Below, in pieces: positions 1-8,940 of a stretch of 64,000 nucleotides of DNA. The position numbers and the translations under genes were made by a program. The notes below the pieces were generated by a model. It was given only the letters and a program-made list of their open reading frames with translations. It did no database searches and was not told the DNA's origin. The DNA is from JAGVPT01 sp963717445 (GTDB taxonomy: Bacteria; Bacteroidota; Ignavibacteria; UBA10030; UBA8401): NCBI GenBank assembly GCA_963717445.1, contig OY970334.1, positions 2,790,001 through 2,854,000 of the forward strand, written 5' to 3'. The stretch's first letter is position 1; every line of letters begins with the position of its first letter.

Positions 1-80
1 TGAACCCATTGCGCAGAGGATTTTGTAGGTATCTCAGTGAACAGACCAATAAGGAGAAGTATCGTTAGGGTATTCTTCAT
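1..80 (-). CDS. Secreted protein, N-terminal signal peptide only (cut by window edge)
   Basis: Only the first 26 codons are in the window. They read as a classic Sec signal peptide: a Lys near the start, a hydrophobic core (LTILLLIGLF) and a Ser-Ala-Gln end, followed by QWV. A GAGGTG ribosome binding site sits six bases before the ATG. The AQWV start of the mature part resembles the BNR/PQQ T9SS protein near 39 kb, so the missing body may be another T9SS cargo protein; that is inference. A promoter-leader module lies directly upstream. Confidence 0.6.
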   Translation of the reverse strand, partial: MKNTLTILLLIGLFTEIPTKSSAQWV

Positions 81-95
81 TGTCGCACCTCGAGT

Positions 96-140
96 TTACG
101 AAGATGCAATGGTGTCCAGACGAATTCGTCTCTTATTCAT
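96..140 (-). other. Possible 14-codon leader ORF in the 5' leader
   Basis: An ATG directly after AGGAGGCG opens a 14-codon frame (MNKRRIRLDTIASS) that stops before the signal-peptide gene. The Shine-Dalgarno is strong, but only two bases separate it from the ATG, which is closer than usual. It could be a leader peptide or chance. Confidence 0.2.
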
Positions 141-149
141 CGCCTCCTA

Positions 150-271
150 AAACACAAAAACCCTCATCATCGCACTCGCAAATCCTAAAGTTTAGCTCTT
201 ATATTGTTTCCCACCCGATCCCCCGGGTAAGGTAAATGTGAGAATGTGCCAGTAACCGGTGGGAGTGTCAA
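150..271 (-). promoter_or_regulatory. Promoter plus structured attenuator-like leader (module 1)
   Basis: Reading on the minus strand, TTGACA is followed after 17 bases by CACATT. Next come a small GC hairpin (CCCGGGGGATCGGG) and then a second stem whose 3' arm, GAGGG, runs into TTTTTG. The 5' arm here is AACTTTA instead of AACCCTC, so pairing is kept through G-U wobbles. The same layout recurs before other secreted genes in this window. It reads into the gene cut by the window start. Attenuation is inferred. Confidence 0.6.
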
Positions 272-328
272 CAACAAAAACCCACAGGCTGATTCTAGGC
301 TGGATGTAATCATATACTAGTCGTGAAA

Positions 329-3300
329 TTACTTGAGCAGCAGCATTTTCTTCACTTGCATCTTTCCGCCGAACTCCAATCGCGAGAAATATATTCCGCT
401 TGCAAGATTCGATCCGTTGAATTGCACTTGATGATACGTTCCTTCTGTAGCTTCACCATCGAACAACGTAGCTACTTCTTGCCCGAGCAAATTAAATATT
501 TTCAATATTGCCCTCCCGTTGGATGGAACGGTGAATTGAATCGTCGTCGATGGGTTGAAAGGATCGGGGTAATTTTGTGCAAGGTTAAAGACAGAAGGGA
601 CGACAGGTTCCGGTTTAACAACAGTAATTCCCGTAATGAAATAAGCGGCTAAGACCTTTGCCAACTCGGAGGAATGAGCTGCAGCATACCCGGCATTTTG
701 TGTATCGTTCCAAATTAAAGAACCTATTGGAAATCCATCATTTGTCGATATAACCGTGGATTGACTGAAATTCTCGGTAAGGTCTGTGAACTTGGATATT
801 CCAACTTGATCATTGGGGCCCAGTATGTTCGTGTTGGTTATTGCATCTGTCTTCGCACCACTGACAATACCGGGAAGGGTTTGTGGGTTGTAGTCGCCAT
901 AAATGTACGCAGTAGAAGTAAGTGCAGGTGTTGGAGTCGCGAACCGTGGATCATTATACTGGTGCTGATTCCATTGCGCCATTGCGGTTACAACCGCTGA
1001 AGTCATGCCGTACAAAATGGGACTGATTGGGAGTGTAGTTGTGTGCTCTTCAATCATCCCTCCACCATGGTCTGGCGAATATGCTGCTAATATTGCTTGA
1101 GTGCGCAAGTTCTCCCACTCACCCGGTATATTTTCTACCCTTTGAGGGCTCGGATAATACCAGCCCAAATATGACGGTATCGAGCCATACGGGACTTCGG
1201 GGTTACCGGTGTCAGCTAATATGTAAGCGGAGTTTCGATAGTACCCGTTAATCAGCAGCGAATCGTAATAGTTTATATTGTCCGAAATGAAGACCTGCAT
1301 CTTGCTGAGTGCCAGCAAAGGCGAATAATTTGGCGGCCATTGAGTTGAATCGCCTATATTGTACTTCGGCTGCACTGCCACACCGTTCTGGTCGGCATTA
1401 ATTGAGTCGATAGTAATCGTGCTTGTGAATTCCTTACCAAAAGGATCCTCCGCATTCACAACATTTGTATCTTCGCCCGTCCAATTCTGGTTGACGAAAA
1501 TATTATTCGTGACAAAAAAGACGCGGTGATAAGGAGATAAGAGCCAATATTTCTTATTGTTGATGATCGTGTTATGGTTGAAATATCCAAAGTCAGTAAG
1601 TGCGTTCTGCTGTAGGAATGTGAGACCTCCTCCAACGATCGTGTTGTTCTCAACCCACAGCGTATCGATCGGATGCTTGCATTGAAATACTCTTGAACTC
1701 CACCACTGCCCTGGTTCGAACATGTTCCGGAAATAAGAGTTGGTGATGAAGAACTTTGCTCCATACGGCCATCCTCCGATTGCGCCTGATTCATTTGTGC
1801 AATCGAAAAGATCGATATTGCAAAATTCAAATAAACAATTGTCAATGGTCAACGATTGCGGCAATTTGTTCGCCGTGCCGCAATAGAAGAGTTCGGATTG
1901 AATGTTTCCAGTCCACTCCATAACCTGCCAATGAACATTCACAATTTTAATGCTGCCGTAGACCTTGTTGGAAGGAACCGCTCCGGCTGATGGCAATATT
2001 ATGATGATGGGCTTTGTTTTTGCCGACGGGTTTTTCGGATCGGGGACACCGACAATTGTTAATGTACCGGTCGGATTGTTATAGTAGATCGGGGTTAATT
2101 GGTAATAGACCTGCCCCTCGTAGAGTGCATAAACCCTATTCGGATTTTTTCTCGCACCGGTGGAAGTGGTATCACTACTGATAGTGCTATCCAGCTCTCC
2201 TAAATATCCAACACCTGAAAATGTGGAACCGGAGATATAAGTCGTATCTCCAGTTGTGATTACTTGAGTCGATGGTGTTGCATTGACTACATTTGAAAAC
2301 GGGCTTTCGTTTCCGGTGCTATCTACTTCTGTGACGCGGAAGTAATACATGACACCGTTCGTCAGACCAGATATGACTATTGTAGTATCGCTTATCCCAT
2401 TTGTTGTTGAATCTATTTTTGTCGTTGGGTTATTTGTCGTTCCACCGTAAATTCTATATCGGAGAAAGTCCGGTTCTGTGTTTTTGATCCATGTTAACGT
2501 AACGACAGAATTGCCAGAAATAGAGGTCAAATTCTGAGGAGCTCTCGGGAGATTAACCCACCCGCCTTCATTGTAAAGGGCGGCAACCTCGGCTACACTC
2601 AGTACACGGCTATAAATGCGGATGTCATCAATGTTCCCATCATAAAAATTTGTCAGGATTTCCGGGGTGTTGGCATGATACGTTGCGCCGATGGTAAGTG
2701 GCTGTTGGCTATTCGTCGTTGTAGTGCCTATTGTTCCCACTTGTTTATAAACTGAGGTATTCGACAACTGTCCATTAACATAGAGATTGAGGCGCTGCAT
2801 TGCCGGTAAACTACCGTCGAAAACAAGCACAAAATGAAACCATTGGTTCTTGGTCATCGGACTAGTGAGAGCAATATAGTTTTGTGCAAGCGTGTCGAAA
2901 AGAACGTATCCATAGAGCCCGCTCTCCTCATGAGTCACGTTCCATTGATAGGGTCCGAGATTTCCACCCCCATTCTTGCCGATAATAAATCCTCCACCAC
3001 CCGCAAAGGTCCCGTATGTTCTTGTCACTGCCCATCCCGAGACGCTAAATTTTGCTATAGGGGCACAAAAGACACTGTCCAGAATATCCCCGCATCGAAT
3101 GATAGATGTAGTGCCATCAAAGCTATATGCACTGTTCGCCATGCCGAATCTGTCCGTCGTAAGAGTCGCTCTGACAACAGTGCCATTAAATCCATTTCCG
3201 CTCGAGTCGTTGGCATTACCATTGAACGGATACCATGCAACGAGTCCTGATCTTGGTATAACGCCGACCGGAGCTTGGTTATTCTTTAGAATGAACACTT

Positions 3301-4684
3301 CATTTTGAACATTATTGGTGACTGCCAAATCGATGCTTCCATCATTATCGATATCCAGTGGAGTGATAGCCCGGCCTCCTCCGGCAAGAGGGACGGAGGA
3401 GCTTGGAGTAAATACTCCCGCTCCATTATTTTTCAAAATAGAAATAACAGATGTGCTCCCCGCAACCAAATCGATGTTTCCGTCGCCATTGACATCTGTA
3501 GCGGCGATGATGACCGGTCCCGTTGGAACATTGAGCGTTGAACTTAGAACGAATGATCCGTTTCCGCTGTTTTTTAAAATTGAGATTGTGTTAGACGTGT
3601 AATTGCTCACGGCTAAATCAGCCAGCCCGTTTCCGAATAAATCAGATGCTACCGTTGAATATGGACCTGATCCGACACCGATCGTTGTGTCTACGGTAAA
3701 TACTCCAATACCGTTATTTGTTAGAACAGTAATGTTATTTGACCTATAATTGGTAGATATCAAATCAACGTATCCATCTCCATTGATATCGGCGGGAGTA
3801 ACCTTTACCGGCATGGATCCGACGCTTATTGCCGGTAGTGGTTGAAACGTACCATTACCTTGATTTATTAAGATGGAAATGCTGCCTGACCCTGCGTTTG
3901 TTACAACCAGGTCTGCCTTACCATCTCCATTGACATCTGCAGCGATAATATCCCACGGTACGGAACCGACCGCAATTGCAGAACTCTGAGTAAACGACCC
4001 GGTCCCATCATTTTTTAAAATGACAACTTCATTTTCTCCACTCACCGTAACTGCCAAATCCATATTTCCGTCGCCATCCACATCAAGCGCCGCAACAGAT
4101 CCCGGATACGACCCCACAGATATCGTTGAGCTTGTGCTGAATGTTCCATCTTTATTATTCTTTAAGATGGAAATGGTACCATCCCCGTTATTCACAGATA
4201 TGATATCGGTATAACCATCGTTATTCACGTCTACAGCTATAGAGGTAAATGGATTAATTCCAACGCTCGCTGAAGATGTTTGCATAAAAATGCCGGAACT
4301 TGAATCCGTTTTTGCCGTGAATGTCCAACTATAAGAATGCTGAAGCGAATCACCGGTACCATCCTGCAATGCACGCGTAAGCGTTACCCATACCACATCA
4401 CCGGATTTAAAACTGATTACCGGGGTAATAGTTGCGGTAAACGTCGAAGCGTTATATTGGAATGTGGCAGCATGTGAACCACTCAGAGATCCAAAAACAA
4501 TGCAAGAAGAATCCGAGAGAGTCGCCGGATTAATATTTTTATTAAAGGTGACAGTTATGGCAGAAGTTCTCGAAACATCGTTTGCGTTTGCTTTCGGCGT
4601 GAAGGAGACAAGTGATGGTGCCTGAGCATAAAGAGAATATGCACCACAGACCAGGAGTAATAGAAGACGACTGATATTTTTCAT
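329..4684 (-). CDS. T9SS-secreted multidomain protein (Ig-like, FG-GAP, LamG, Fn3)
   Basis: A 1451-residue exported protein. Residues 1-20 are a signal peptide. An Ig-like (Big_5 type) domain follows to about 125. Seven FG-GAP/VCBS repeats (D-x-N/D-G-D-G pattern, each ending in a SILKNN-like strand) run from about 145 to 470. A LamG/concanavalin-like domain (GLVAWYPFNGNANDSSGNG) spans about 480-705, and an Fn3 domain about 715-805. A long stretch that could be a beta-helix follows. The C-terminal 80 residues are a type A T9SS sorting domain (NYPDPFNPSTT to KKMLLLK). It is probably a cell-surface or released binding protein; no catalytic motif was recognised. It has its own promoter about 55 bases upstream, besides the module further upstream. 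Confidence 0.88.
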   Translation of the reverse strand: MKNISRLLLLLVCGAYSLYAQAPSLVSFTPKANANDVSRTSAITVTFNKNINPATLSDSSCIVFGSLSGSHAATFQYNASTFTATITPVISFKSGDVVWVTLTRALQDGTGDSLQHSYSWTFTAKTDSSSGIFMQTSSASVGINPFTSIAVDVNNDGYTDIISVNNGDGTISILKNNKDGTFSTSSTISVGSYPGSVAALDVDGDGNMDLAVTVSGENEVVILKNDGTGSFTQSSAIAVGSVPWDIIAADVNGDGKADLVVTNAGSGSISILINQGNGTFQPLPAISVGSMPVKVTPADINGDGYVDLISTNYRSNNITVLTNNGIGVFTVDTTIGVGSGPYSTVASDLFGNGLADLAVSNYTSNTISILKNSGNGSFVLSSTLNVPTGPVIIAATDVNGDGNIDLVAGSTSVISILKNNGAGVFTPSSSVPLAGGGRAITPLDIDNDGSIDLAVTNNVQNEVFILKNNQAPVGVIPRSGLVAWYPFNGNANDSSGNGFNGTVVRATLTTDRFGMANSAYSFDGTTSIIRCGDILDSVFCAPIAKFSVSGWAVTRTYGTFAGGGGFIIGKNGGGNLGPYQWNVTHEESGLYGYVLFDTLAQNYIALTSPMTKNQWFHFVLVFDGSLPAMQRLNLYVNGQLSNTSVYKQVGTIGTTTTNSQQPLTIGATYHANTPEILTNFYDGNIDDIRIYSRVLSVAEVAALYNEGGWVNLPRAPQNLTSISGNSVVTLTWIKNTEPDFLRYRIYGGTTNNPTTKIDSTTNGISDTTIVISGLTNGVMYYFRVTEVDSTGNESPFSNVVNATPSTQVITTGDTTYISGSTFSGVGYLGELDSTISSDTTSTGARKNPNRVYALYEGQVYYQLTPIYYNNPTGTLTIVGVPDPKNPSAKTKPIIIILPSAGAVPSNKVYGSIKIVNVHWQVMEWTGNIQSELFYCGTANKLPQSLTIDNCLFEFCNIDLFDCTNESGAIGGWPYGAKFFITNSYFRNMFEPGQWWSSRVFQCKHPIDTLWVENNTIVGGGLTFLQQNALTDFGYFNHNTIINNKKYWLLSPYHRVFFVTNNIFVNQNWTGEDTNVVNAEDPFGKEFTSTITIDSINADQNGVAVQPKYNIGDSTQWPPNYSPLLALSKMQVFISDNINYYDSLLINGYYRNSAYILADTGNPEVPYGSIPSYLGWYYPSPQRVENIPGEWENLRTQAILAAYSPDHGGGMIEEHTTTLPISPILYGMTSAVVTAMAQWNQHQYNDPRFATPTPALTSTAYIYGDYNPQTLPGIVSGAKTDAITNTNILGPNDQVGISKFTDLTENFSQSTVISTNDGFPIGSLIWNDTQNAGYAAAHSSELAKVLAAYFITGITVVKPEPVVPSVFNLAQNYPDPFNPSTTIQFTVPSNGRAILKIFNLLGQEVATLFDGEATEGTYHQVQFNGSNLASGIYFSRLEFGGKMQVKKMLLLK

Positions 4685-4737
4685 AGATACCTCTGCAGAG
4701 TTGTATTCATATCGTAAGTGGGAAAAATCTTAAAAGC

Positions 4738-4766
4738 ATCTACTGAAAATAAAGAATCCTTGTCAA
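4738..4766 (-). promoter_or_regulatory. Promoter for the large T9SS protein
   Basis: TTGACA and GTAGAT are separated by exactly 17 bases on the minus strand, ending about 55 bases before the start codon. The spacing matches the other promoters in this region. Confidence 0.5.
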
Positions 4767-4904
4767 CGAAGAATTGATGTTACGAAAAGCACGAAATTTA
4801 CATATTCCAGGGGAAAGTTTCGGAAATAATATAATCAAAGAAGGTAGGTCTAATTTTGTAAATAGCATCGATCCTTCTATTGCCACTGGATACCCTCGTC
4901 ATAA

Positions 4905-5025
4905 AACACAAAAACCCTTATCATCGCATTCGCGAATCCGAGGGTTTAGGTCTGCAATATGTTCCGCCCGTTTCCCCCGGGTAAACTGTACGCGGAAAAA
5001 TACACTTATTCAAAAGGACAATCAA
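4905..5025 (-). promoter_or_regulatory. Promoter plus attenuator-like leader (module 2, apparently orphan)
   Basis: TTGATT-N17-TATTTT, then a hairpin CCCG/CGGG, then the stem AACCCTC/GA(T)AAGGGTT followed by TTTTTGTG. It lies right after a terminator. About 200 bases without a gene separate it from the next start codon, and that gene has a second promoter. It may therefore be a leftover of a lost gene or the source of a short RNA. Confidence 0.55.
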
Positions 5026-5036
5026 GTTTAAAAAAG

Positions 5037-5056
5037 AGCCCGGATAATTTCGGGCT
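5037..5056 (-). terminator. Intrinsic terminator
   Basis: The stem AGCCCG/CGGGCT with an eight-base loop is followed on the minus strand by CTTTTTT. It closes the family-X gene copy just upstream. Confidence 0.75.
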
Positions 5057-5079
5057 TAAATGCATCCTAGCCGACCAAA

Positions 5080-5412
5080 TTACGTGCGGGCAATAAACAA
5101 GCTGAGTCCGATAGCCCTGGCATCTTCCGCTCTGAAACCAAGATCGGGCACAGCCGCAACAATCTCCGCAGCATCCTTCATGGACTGAATCATTACATCC
5201 CGCAGGCTGTCTGGTTTCGAAGTATGTTCTGGATCTGCTGCTTTGCCGAGTATCGGCACCTCGACTTTATTCTTTCCGGTGAGCTTTACGATGATTTCAG
5301 ATCCGGCTTTCAATTGCTGAGACTGAATGACATCATGTGCGGTCGCAGGTGCAAACCAAACTACCCACAACGTAATTCTATACACCCAATACATCTTCAA
5401 AAAAATTAACAA
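5080..5412 (-). pseudogene. Family-X small protein, decayed N-terminus
   Basis: The C-terminal 75 residues (HDVIQSQQLKAGSEIIVKL to EDARAIGLSLFIART) are nearly identical to the copy near 18.6-19.0 kb. The N-terminal part differs: the region matching GKYYTYAVTNEAGEELVRF is scrambled and about 12 bases shorter, and the upstream part is gone. It is therefore probably a truncated copy. The family is not one I recognise with confidence. The N-terminal pattern in the fuller copy (PNKPINLKLL...GKYYTYAVTNEAGEE) looks like an OB-fold-type small protein; that is a guess. Confidence 0.6.
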
Positions 5413-5555
5413 CTTTTCGCGCCAGGTCTATCATCTGGACGTGGAAGCTCACTAGTCGCTCGGGAAACAAGATTCAAATAGCCTTCTGAACAAGTGTCGT
5501 GAGACGCGTACAACTTTGTTGAGGCGAGTCCTGGTCAACGAAAATGTTGAAGTAA

Positions 5556-5625
5556 ATATCTATCACCGGAACGCGCATTATCTATCACTGGTTGGCGCAA
5601 AAACCTGTCACCGGTAGGAGCAGGT
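5556..5625. repeat. Possible insertion-sequence terminus remnant (short tandem repeats)
   Basis: Three degenerate direct repeats at roughly 22-24 base spacing share the core TATCACCGG / TATCACTGG / TGTCACCGG. Multiple short terminal repeats of this kind are typical of IS21-family ends. No transposase is present, so this would only be a scar. The stretch from about 5413 to 5876 shows no convincing gene. Confidence 0.3.
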
Positions 5626-5876
5626 ACATCAAAAGGGCCCAACAAATATGGTACTGAAAACGATGCTGTGTACCCTTATGATACTATAATAACATTTGTG
5701 TACCATCCCTACGCAATGCTTCGGGATACTTAAGCTGGATCTCATCCGATAGTCGGCGATGTGGACATTTTGAAAAAAGACGCACCAATCCCGGCGATTC
5801 GCTAATAGGAATTTAATTTTGATAGGTCGGATTTTCCAGAATTTCGTTCCACACATATATGTAGATTTTGATTCAA

Positions 5877-6491
5877 TCAGGGATTTGTCCCCAGAGCGCA
5901 AATCGATGAAACAGGTTGCATCAGCTTTCGTTCCACTTTGATTTCGGCAAATCCTGCCGAAGCCAAATACTCTGCAAATTTTATACCGGCTGCAGTGGCG
6001 TCATCCTCATTCGCTTTCAAGTTTTGCGGCTGATGAACAAGTGCGATGATTCCTCCTCGATGCAATTGACCTCGCAACTTCTTAAGTAAGATGACCCTCT
6101 CCTCCCAAAATTGGAATCCATTAATGTCTATGATTTTGTCTAATAGCCTTTCAAAGTCGGGCAATTGAGATACTGACTTTACCAATAATTTCACGCGACC
6201 GGCTGAAATTGCCTTTTGGTTTCTTCTCGATGCCTGCTTGAACATTACTTCTGAGTGATCAATCCCCCATATGAATCCTTCCTTCACAATTTCACTCATT
6301 TTTCTGATTGCGATACCCGGGCCATAACTGGTTTCCAAAACACAGTCGTTCGATTGTAGGCTCAATAAGGAAATTCCCCACAAGCTTCTTTCAAGATTGG
6401 ATGACCGAGTTGACATGATGTAGCCGGCGACGTTACCGAGGAATCCTCTCGGTTCGGCAAATTGGGCAATTATCGTTTTCGAAATACTCAT
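5877..6491 (-). CDS. Class I SAM-dependent methyltransferase
   Basis: 204 residues with a Rossmann-type methyltransferase layout. Motif I is CVLETSYGPGIAI at about 50-62 (variant of VLExGxGxG), an acidic residue ends strand 2 in WGIDHSEVMFKQA, and the motif-II/III-like segment is DKIIDINGFQFW, followed by LKKLRGQLHRGGIIALVHQP. Such enzymes move a methyl group from S-adenosylmethionine to small molecules or lipids. The substrate cannot be told from the sequence. The gene stands alone. Confidence 0.75.
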   Translation of the reverse strand: MSISKTIIAQFAEPRGFLGNVAGYIMSTRSSNLERSLWGISLLSLQSNDCVLETSYGPGIAIRKMSEIVKEGFIWGIDHSEVMFKQASRRNQKAISAGRVKLLVKSVSQLPDFERLLDKIIDINGFQFWEERVILLKKLRGQLHRGGIIALVHQPQNLKANEDDATAAGIKFAEYLASAGFAEIKVERKLMQPVSSICALGTNP

Positions 6492-6684
6492 ACGTGACTC
6501 TCTTTCTTAAGTTTGACTGGAAGGATGAACATATTCATCATACGTCTTAAAAGACGAATGAACCCAGAAAATATTGAATGTCGCAATATATGGATAGATA
6601 GGAAGTAAAAAGGAGTATTTGTGCTCTTTCCGTCTCTAAACCGGAAGTTTATAAAAATTGCATTTGGTAATGAACAAGACTACA

Positions 6685-6785
6685 TTGATTCATCCTCACA
6701 TATCGATGACATCTGGTCTCGATGAATTGCTGATACCCTCATTGTCACCTTCTTATGAAGTGATGTGAGGGTTCTTTGTTTTTGG
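6685..6785 (+). promoter_or_regulatory. Promoter plus attenuator-like leader (plus-strand copy)
   Basis: TTGATT and GACATC are 17 bases apart. About 20 bases later a stem ACCCTCA...TGAGGGT is followed by TCTTTGTTTTTG. It is the same arrangement as the minus-strand modules, here serving the two small genes that start about 50 bases downstream. Confidence 0.5.
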
Positions 6786-6831
6786 GACATTCAGAGCCAG
6801 CCTTATAAATCAAATTTAAACAGGTAAACAT

Positions 6832-7035
6832 ATGAGAAACACATACAGAGTCACTTACCGAAGTCGTAATGGTAGAATTAAGGCTGAAGAGTTGCCGGCA
6901 GACACACTATTTGATGCAGCCGATTCTGTTCGTCAAACGCACCAGCTCAAATTCTCAGACATTATCTCGAATGAAATTAAGGATGCGGGGAAAGCGCGCA
7001 AAATGGGAAGGAGAGCGTTTTTAAATGACAGATAA
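6832..7035 (+). CDS. Small basic protein of unknown function
   Basis: 67 residues, rich in Arg and Lys (GKARKMGRRAFLNDR at the end), with no signal peptide or membrane span. No family was recognised. Its last 11 bases overlap the start of the next small gene, so the two are probably translated together. The pair sits behind the promoter-attenuator module, which supports a real gene. Confidence 0.55.
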   Translation: MRNTYRVTYRSRNGRIKAEELPADTLFDAADSVRQTHQLKFSDIISNEIKDAGKARKMGRRAFLNDR

Positions 7036-7228
7036 TACTCGAATGACTGGCGGCATCTACAAAGGAACACGAATGAAAGATGTTCCCGCGGCGTATCTAC
7101 TTCACCTGTCGAAGGACGTGGCAATCTTCGGGCTTACAAAATACGTCGCCGACAATCGGGAAGTTCTAAAATTGGAAGCGAGAAGGGATGGGCGGCTATT
7201 ACACAGGCAGTGGATGGCAAAGCGATGA
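7025..7228 (+). CDS. DUF3820-like small protein
   Basis: 67 residues. The pattern GGIYKGTRMKDVPAAYLLHLSK...VADNREVL resembles the DUF3820 family, in which a G-x-Y-K-G-x-x-(L/M)-x-x-(V/I)-P start is followed by a helix ending near Y-hydrophobic-N-R. The function of that family is poorly defined, and it is often found near DNA-processing or phage genes. It overlaps the preceding small gene. Confidence 0.55.
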   Translation: MTDNTRMTGGIYKGTRMKDVPAAYLLHLSKDVAIFGLTKYVADNREVLKLEARRDGRLLHRQWMAKR

Positions 7229-7237
7229 ATACAAAAA

Positions 7238-7263
7238 AGCCCCGGACGGTGAATGTCTGGGGC
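7238..7263 (-). terminator. Intrinsic terminator of the peroxiredoxin-like gene
   Basis: The long stem AGCCCCAGAC/GTCCGGGGCT is followed by TTTTTTG on the minus strand. The same stem sequence, slightly varied, ends several other minus-strand genes here. Confidence 0.75.
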
Positions 7264-7381
7264 TGAATGGTGCTTTCAAATTAAGCATTGGACAAGTATA
7301 GGCAGCGTTCGGATTGCTCAATCGTGTTGTATTTTCAAACCCTCTCCAATAATACTATCATCATGTCTCTGCCGGATCTGT

Positions 7382-8047
7382 TTACTTCTTCCCTTCCTGT
7401 TCGTTCTCCGCTTTTACTATGGCAAGCAGCACTTGTGCGTTCAATCTGACCTTAAAGTTAGGATTGACGTACTCAAAAATGATGCTCCCATTTTTCTGAA
7501 TGATGAAGACCGCTGGCACGGGGAGAATGTGGTGGCTTAAGCCAGAGCCAGCTTCCAGAGTAGCCGCGTATTTCTTAGATCTCTGTAGGGCTTCTTTATC
7601 CACTCTGAACGCGAGTCCGAAGGCTTTCGCTGCATTCATTGTGCTGTCCGAGAGAAGTGTATAATGAAGATCGTGTTTCTCAATGCTTGTCTCGATGTTC
7701 TCCGGCCGGTCCGCACTGACGGCTACGATCTGGTAGCCCTCTTTGAGGACGTCACTCTCTATAGTGTGCAACTGTTCCATTTGAAGATTGCAATACGGAC
7801 ACCACCCGCCGCGATAAAATATAAGAACTGTAGGTTTTTTCTCAAGGAGTGAATACAGTTTTACCTCTTTCCCTTCGACGTCGGTCAGCACAACATCGGG
7901 GACGTTCATCCCAACGAGAAGCGGGTGAATATCATCCGCACGATCTGCTACTCTGCCGGACGAATCATTTTGTCCCTGCGCCAAGACAACACCGCTGGCT
8001 ATCGTAAACGCAGCAAAACCGATTGCTATAATGATATTGTTAACCAT
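7382..8047 (-). CDS. Exported peroxiredoxin-like (AhpC/TSA) protein
   Basis: 221 residues. An N-terminal hydrophobic segment ending ALA-like (VVLAQG) suggests export. A thioredoxin fold follows with the active motif GGWCPYC (Cys83 and Cys86), the flanking LIFYRG strand, the VSADRPENIE segment, and a cis-Pro region LPVPAVFIIQ. This matches the peroxiredoxin-like AhpC/TSA family, which reduces peroxides or acts as a thiol oxidoreductase. It would act in the periplasm if the signal is cleaved. The Shine-Dalgarno AGAGGG lies eight bases before the ATG. It is a single gene with its own terminator. Confidence 0.82.
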   Translation of the reverse strand: MVNNIIIAIGFAAFTIASGVVLAQGQNDSSGRVADRADDIHPLLVGMNVPDVVLTDVEGKEVKLYSLLEKKPTVLIFYRGGWCPYCNLQMEQLHTIESDVLKEGYQIVAVSADRPENIETSIEKHDLHYTLLSDSTMNAAKAFGLAFRVDKEALQRSKKYAATLEAGSGLSHHILPVPAVFIIQKNGSIIFEYVNPNFKVRLNAQVLLAIVKAENEQEGKK

Positions 8048-8122
8048 TTCATTTCCCTCTTTAATACTTCTAAAACTACCAGGATTCTTGCAGAGTTCCT
8101 TGGGAGTTTACATCGATCTATG

Positions 8123-8491
8123 TTAAGGGGAAGAATTTTCTGCCAATGCTAACAATACATTCGTGTAACTCTTCTGCAATGTTCTTTCCAATGGCCTGAC
8201 CACGACAATGGGACATTCCCGTATCGCCCTAAGCATGAATGCCATGCCAAGATCAAAGTGGCTTCCGTAGCTCCTCGAGTCCCAAATGACGTGAATCTCA
8301 TCGGCCGAAAATAGAGCTTTGCGATTTGCCTCATTGACTTTCAATCCAACGCCGTCTTCCGTTTGATCAGAATCTCTCGGCGGATAATGGACTGTCATAC
8401 CATGAGATTCAAGCTTTCCGACATAGTCAGCAGCGAATTCAAGGTCTGTCTCTGTAGCGTTTCTTATAGGACATATCACGTAGATTTTCAT
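8123..8491 (-). CDS. Nucleoside 2-deoxyribosyltransferase-like protein
   Basis: About 122 residues from the internal ATG (MKIYVICPIRN), which fits the family better than the upstream start. Family features are the N-terminal strand KIYVICPIRNAT, the D-E-I-H-V-I-W-D segment, and SHFDLGMAFML, where enzymes of this fold often have the catalytic Glu. Here Asp occupies the G-x-x-x-E-x-G-x-A position, so nucleosidase activity is uncertain. It may be a nucleotide-binding or degrading protein of the same fold. Confidence 0.6.
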   Translation of the reverse strand: MKIYVICPIRNATETDLEFAADYVGKLESHGMTVHYPPRDSDQTEDGVGLKVNEANRKALFSADEIHVIWDSRSYGSHFDLGMAFMLRAIRECPIVVVRPLERTLQKSYTNVLLALAENSSP

Positions 8492-8751
8492 AATTTCGGT
8501 CGATTCGCTAGTTATGGGAATAAGCCGTTCATTCAAACCGTTTGGTCATCATATATTCATCTGGATCAGGCAGTGGCATCGTACTAATTAAATACGGGTG
8601 TTGGCCAGCACGAGCTTATGGCACTTTCATTTTAGAACAGGTTAGGCGTGAGGCTATCATAAAAGCTTACGGTCGTGGTGTTTGGCGTCAGCGAATGAAC
8701 TCTTTGACTTCCCCACGAAATATTTTTCTCATCATGAGGCTTGTTCTAGTA

Positions 8752-8877
8752 GTGCTCAAATTTTGTAAGGTGACGGACACCTTACCGATTTACCTTACCA
8801 AATATTTTTGTATAATTGGATTTTTGGAGTGAGGTGTCCGTCACCTCTCGCAAGAACGCAAACTTGACCGCTACCCT
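8752..8877. repeat. REP-like palindromic repeat, copy 1 of 3
   Basis: AAGGTGACGGACACCTTACC and its inverted partner GTGAGGTGTCCGTCACCT flank an AT-rich centre containing CCAAATATTTTTG. A matching copy lies at 28.1 kb and shares the flanks GTGCTCAAATTT and TTGACCGCTACC. A more diverged copy lies at 31.7 kb. Repeats of this kind are commonly mobilised by REP-associated tyrosine transposases; none is in the window. Confidence 0.75.
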
Positions 8878-8940
8878 TGTTCTCCTCTGTTTGCTTTTCC
8901 AGTTTTTGCTCAAGAGGTTGCTCGTTGCTGCGCCGGGCAG

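Noticed and set aside
5629..5901. 90-codon minus-strand frame
   Set aside because: Low-quality composition, no start signal and overlap with the methyltransferase end.
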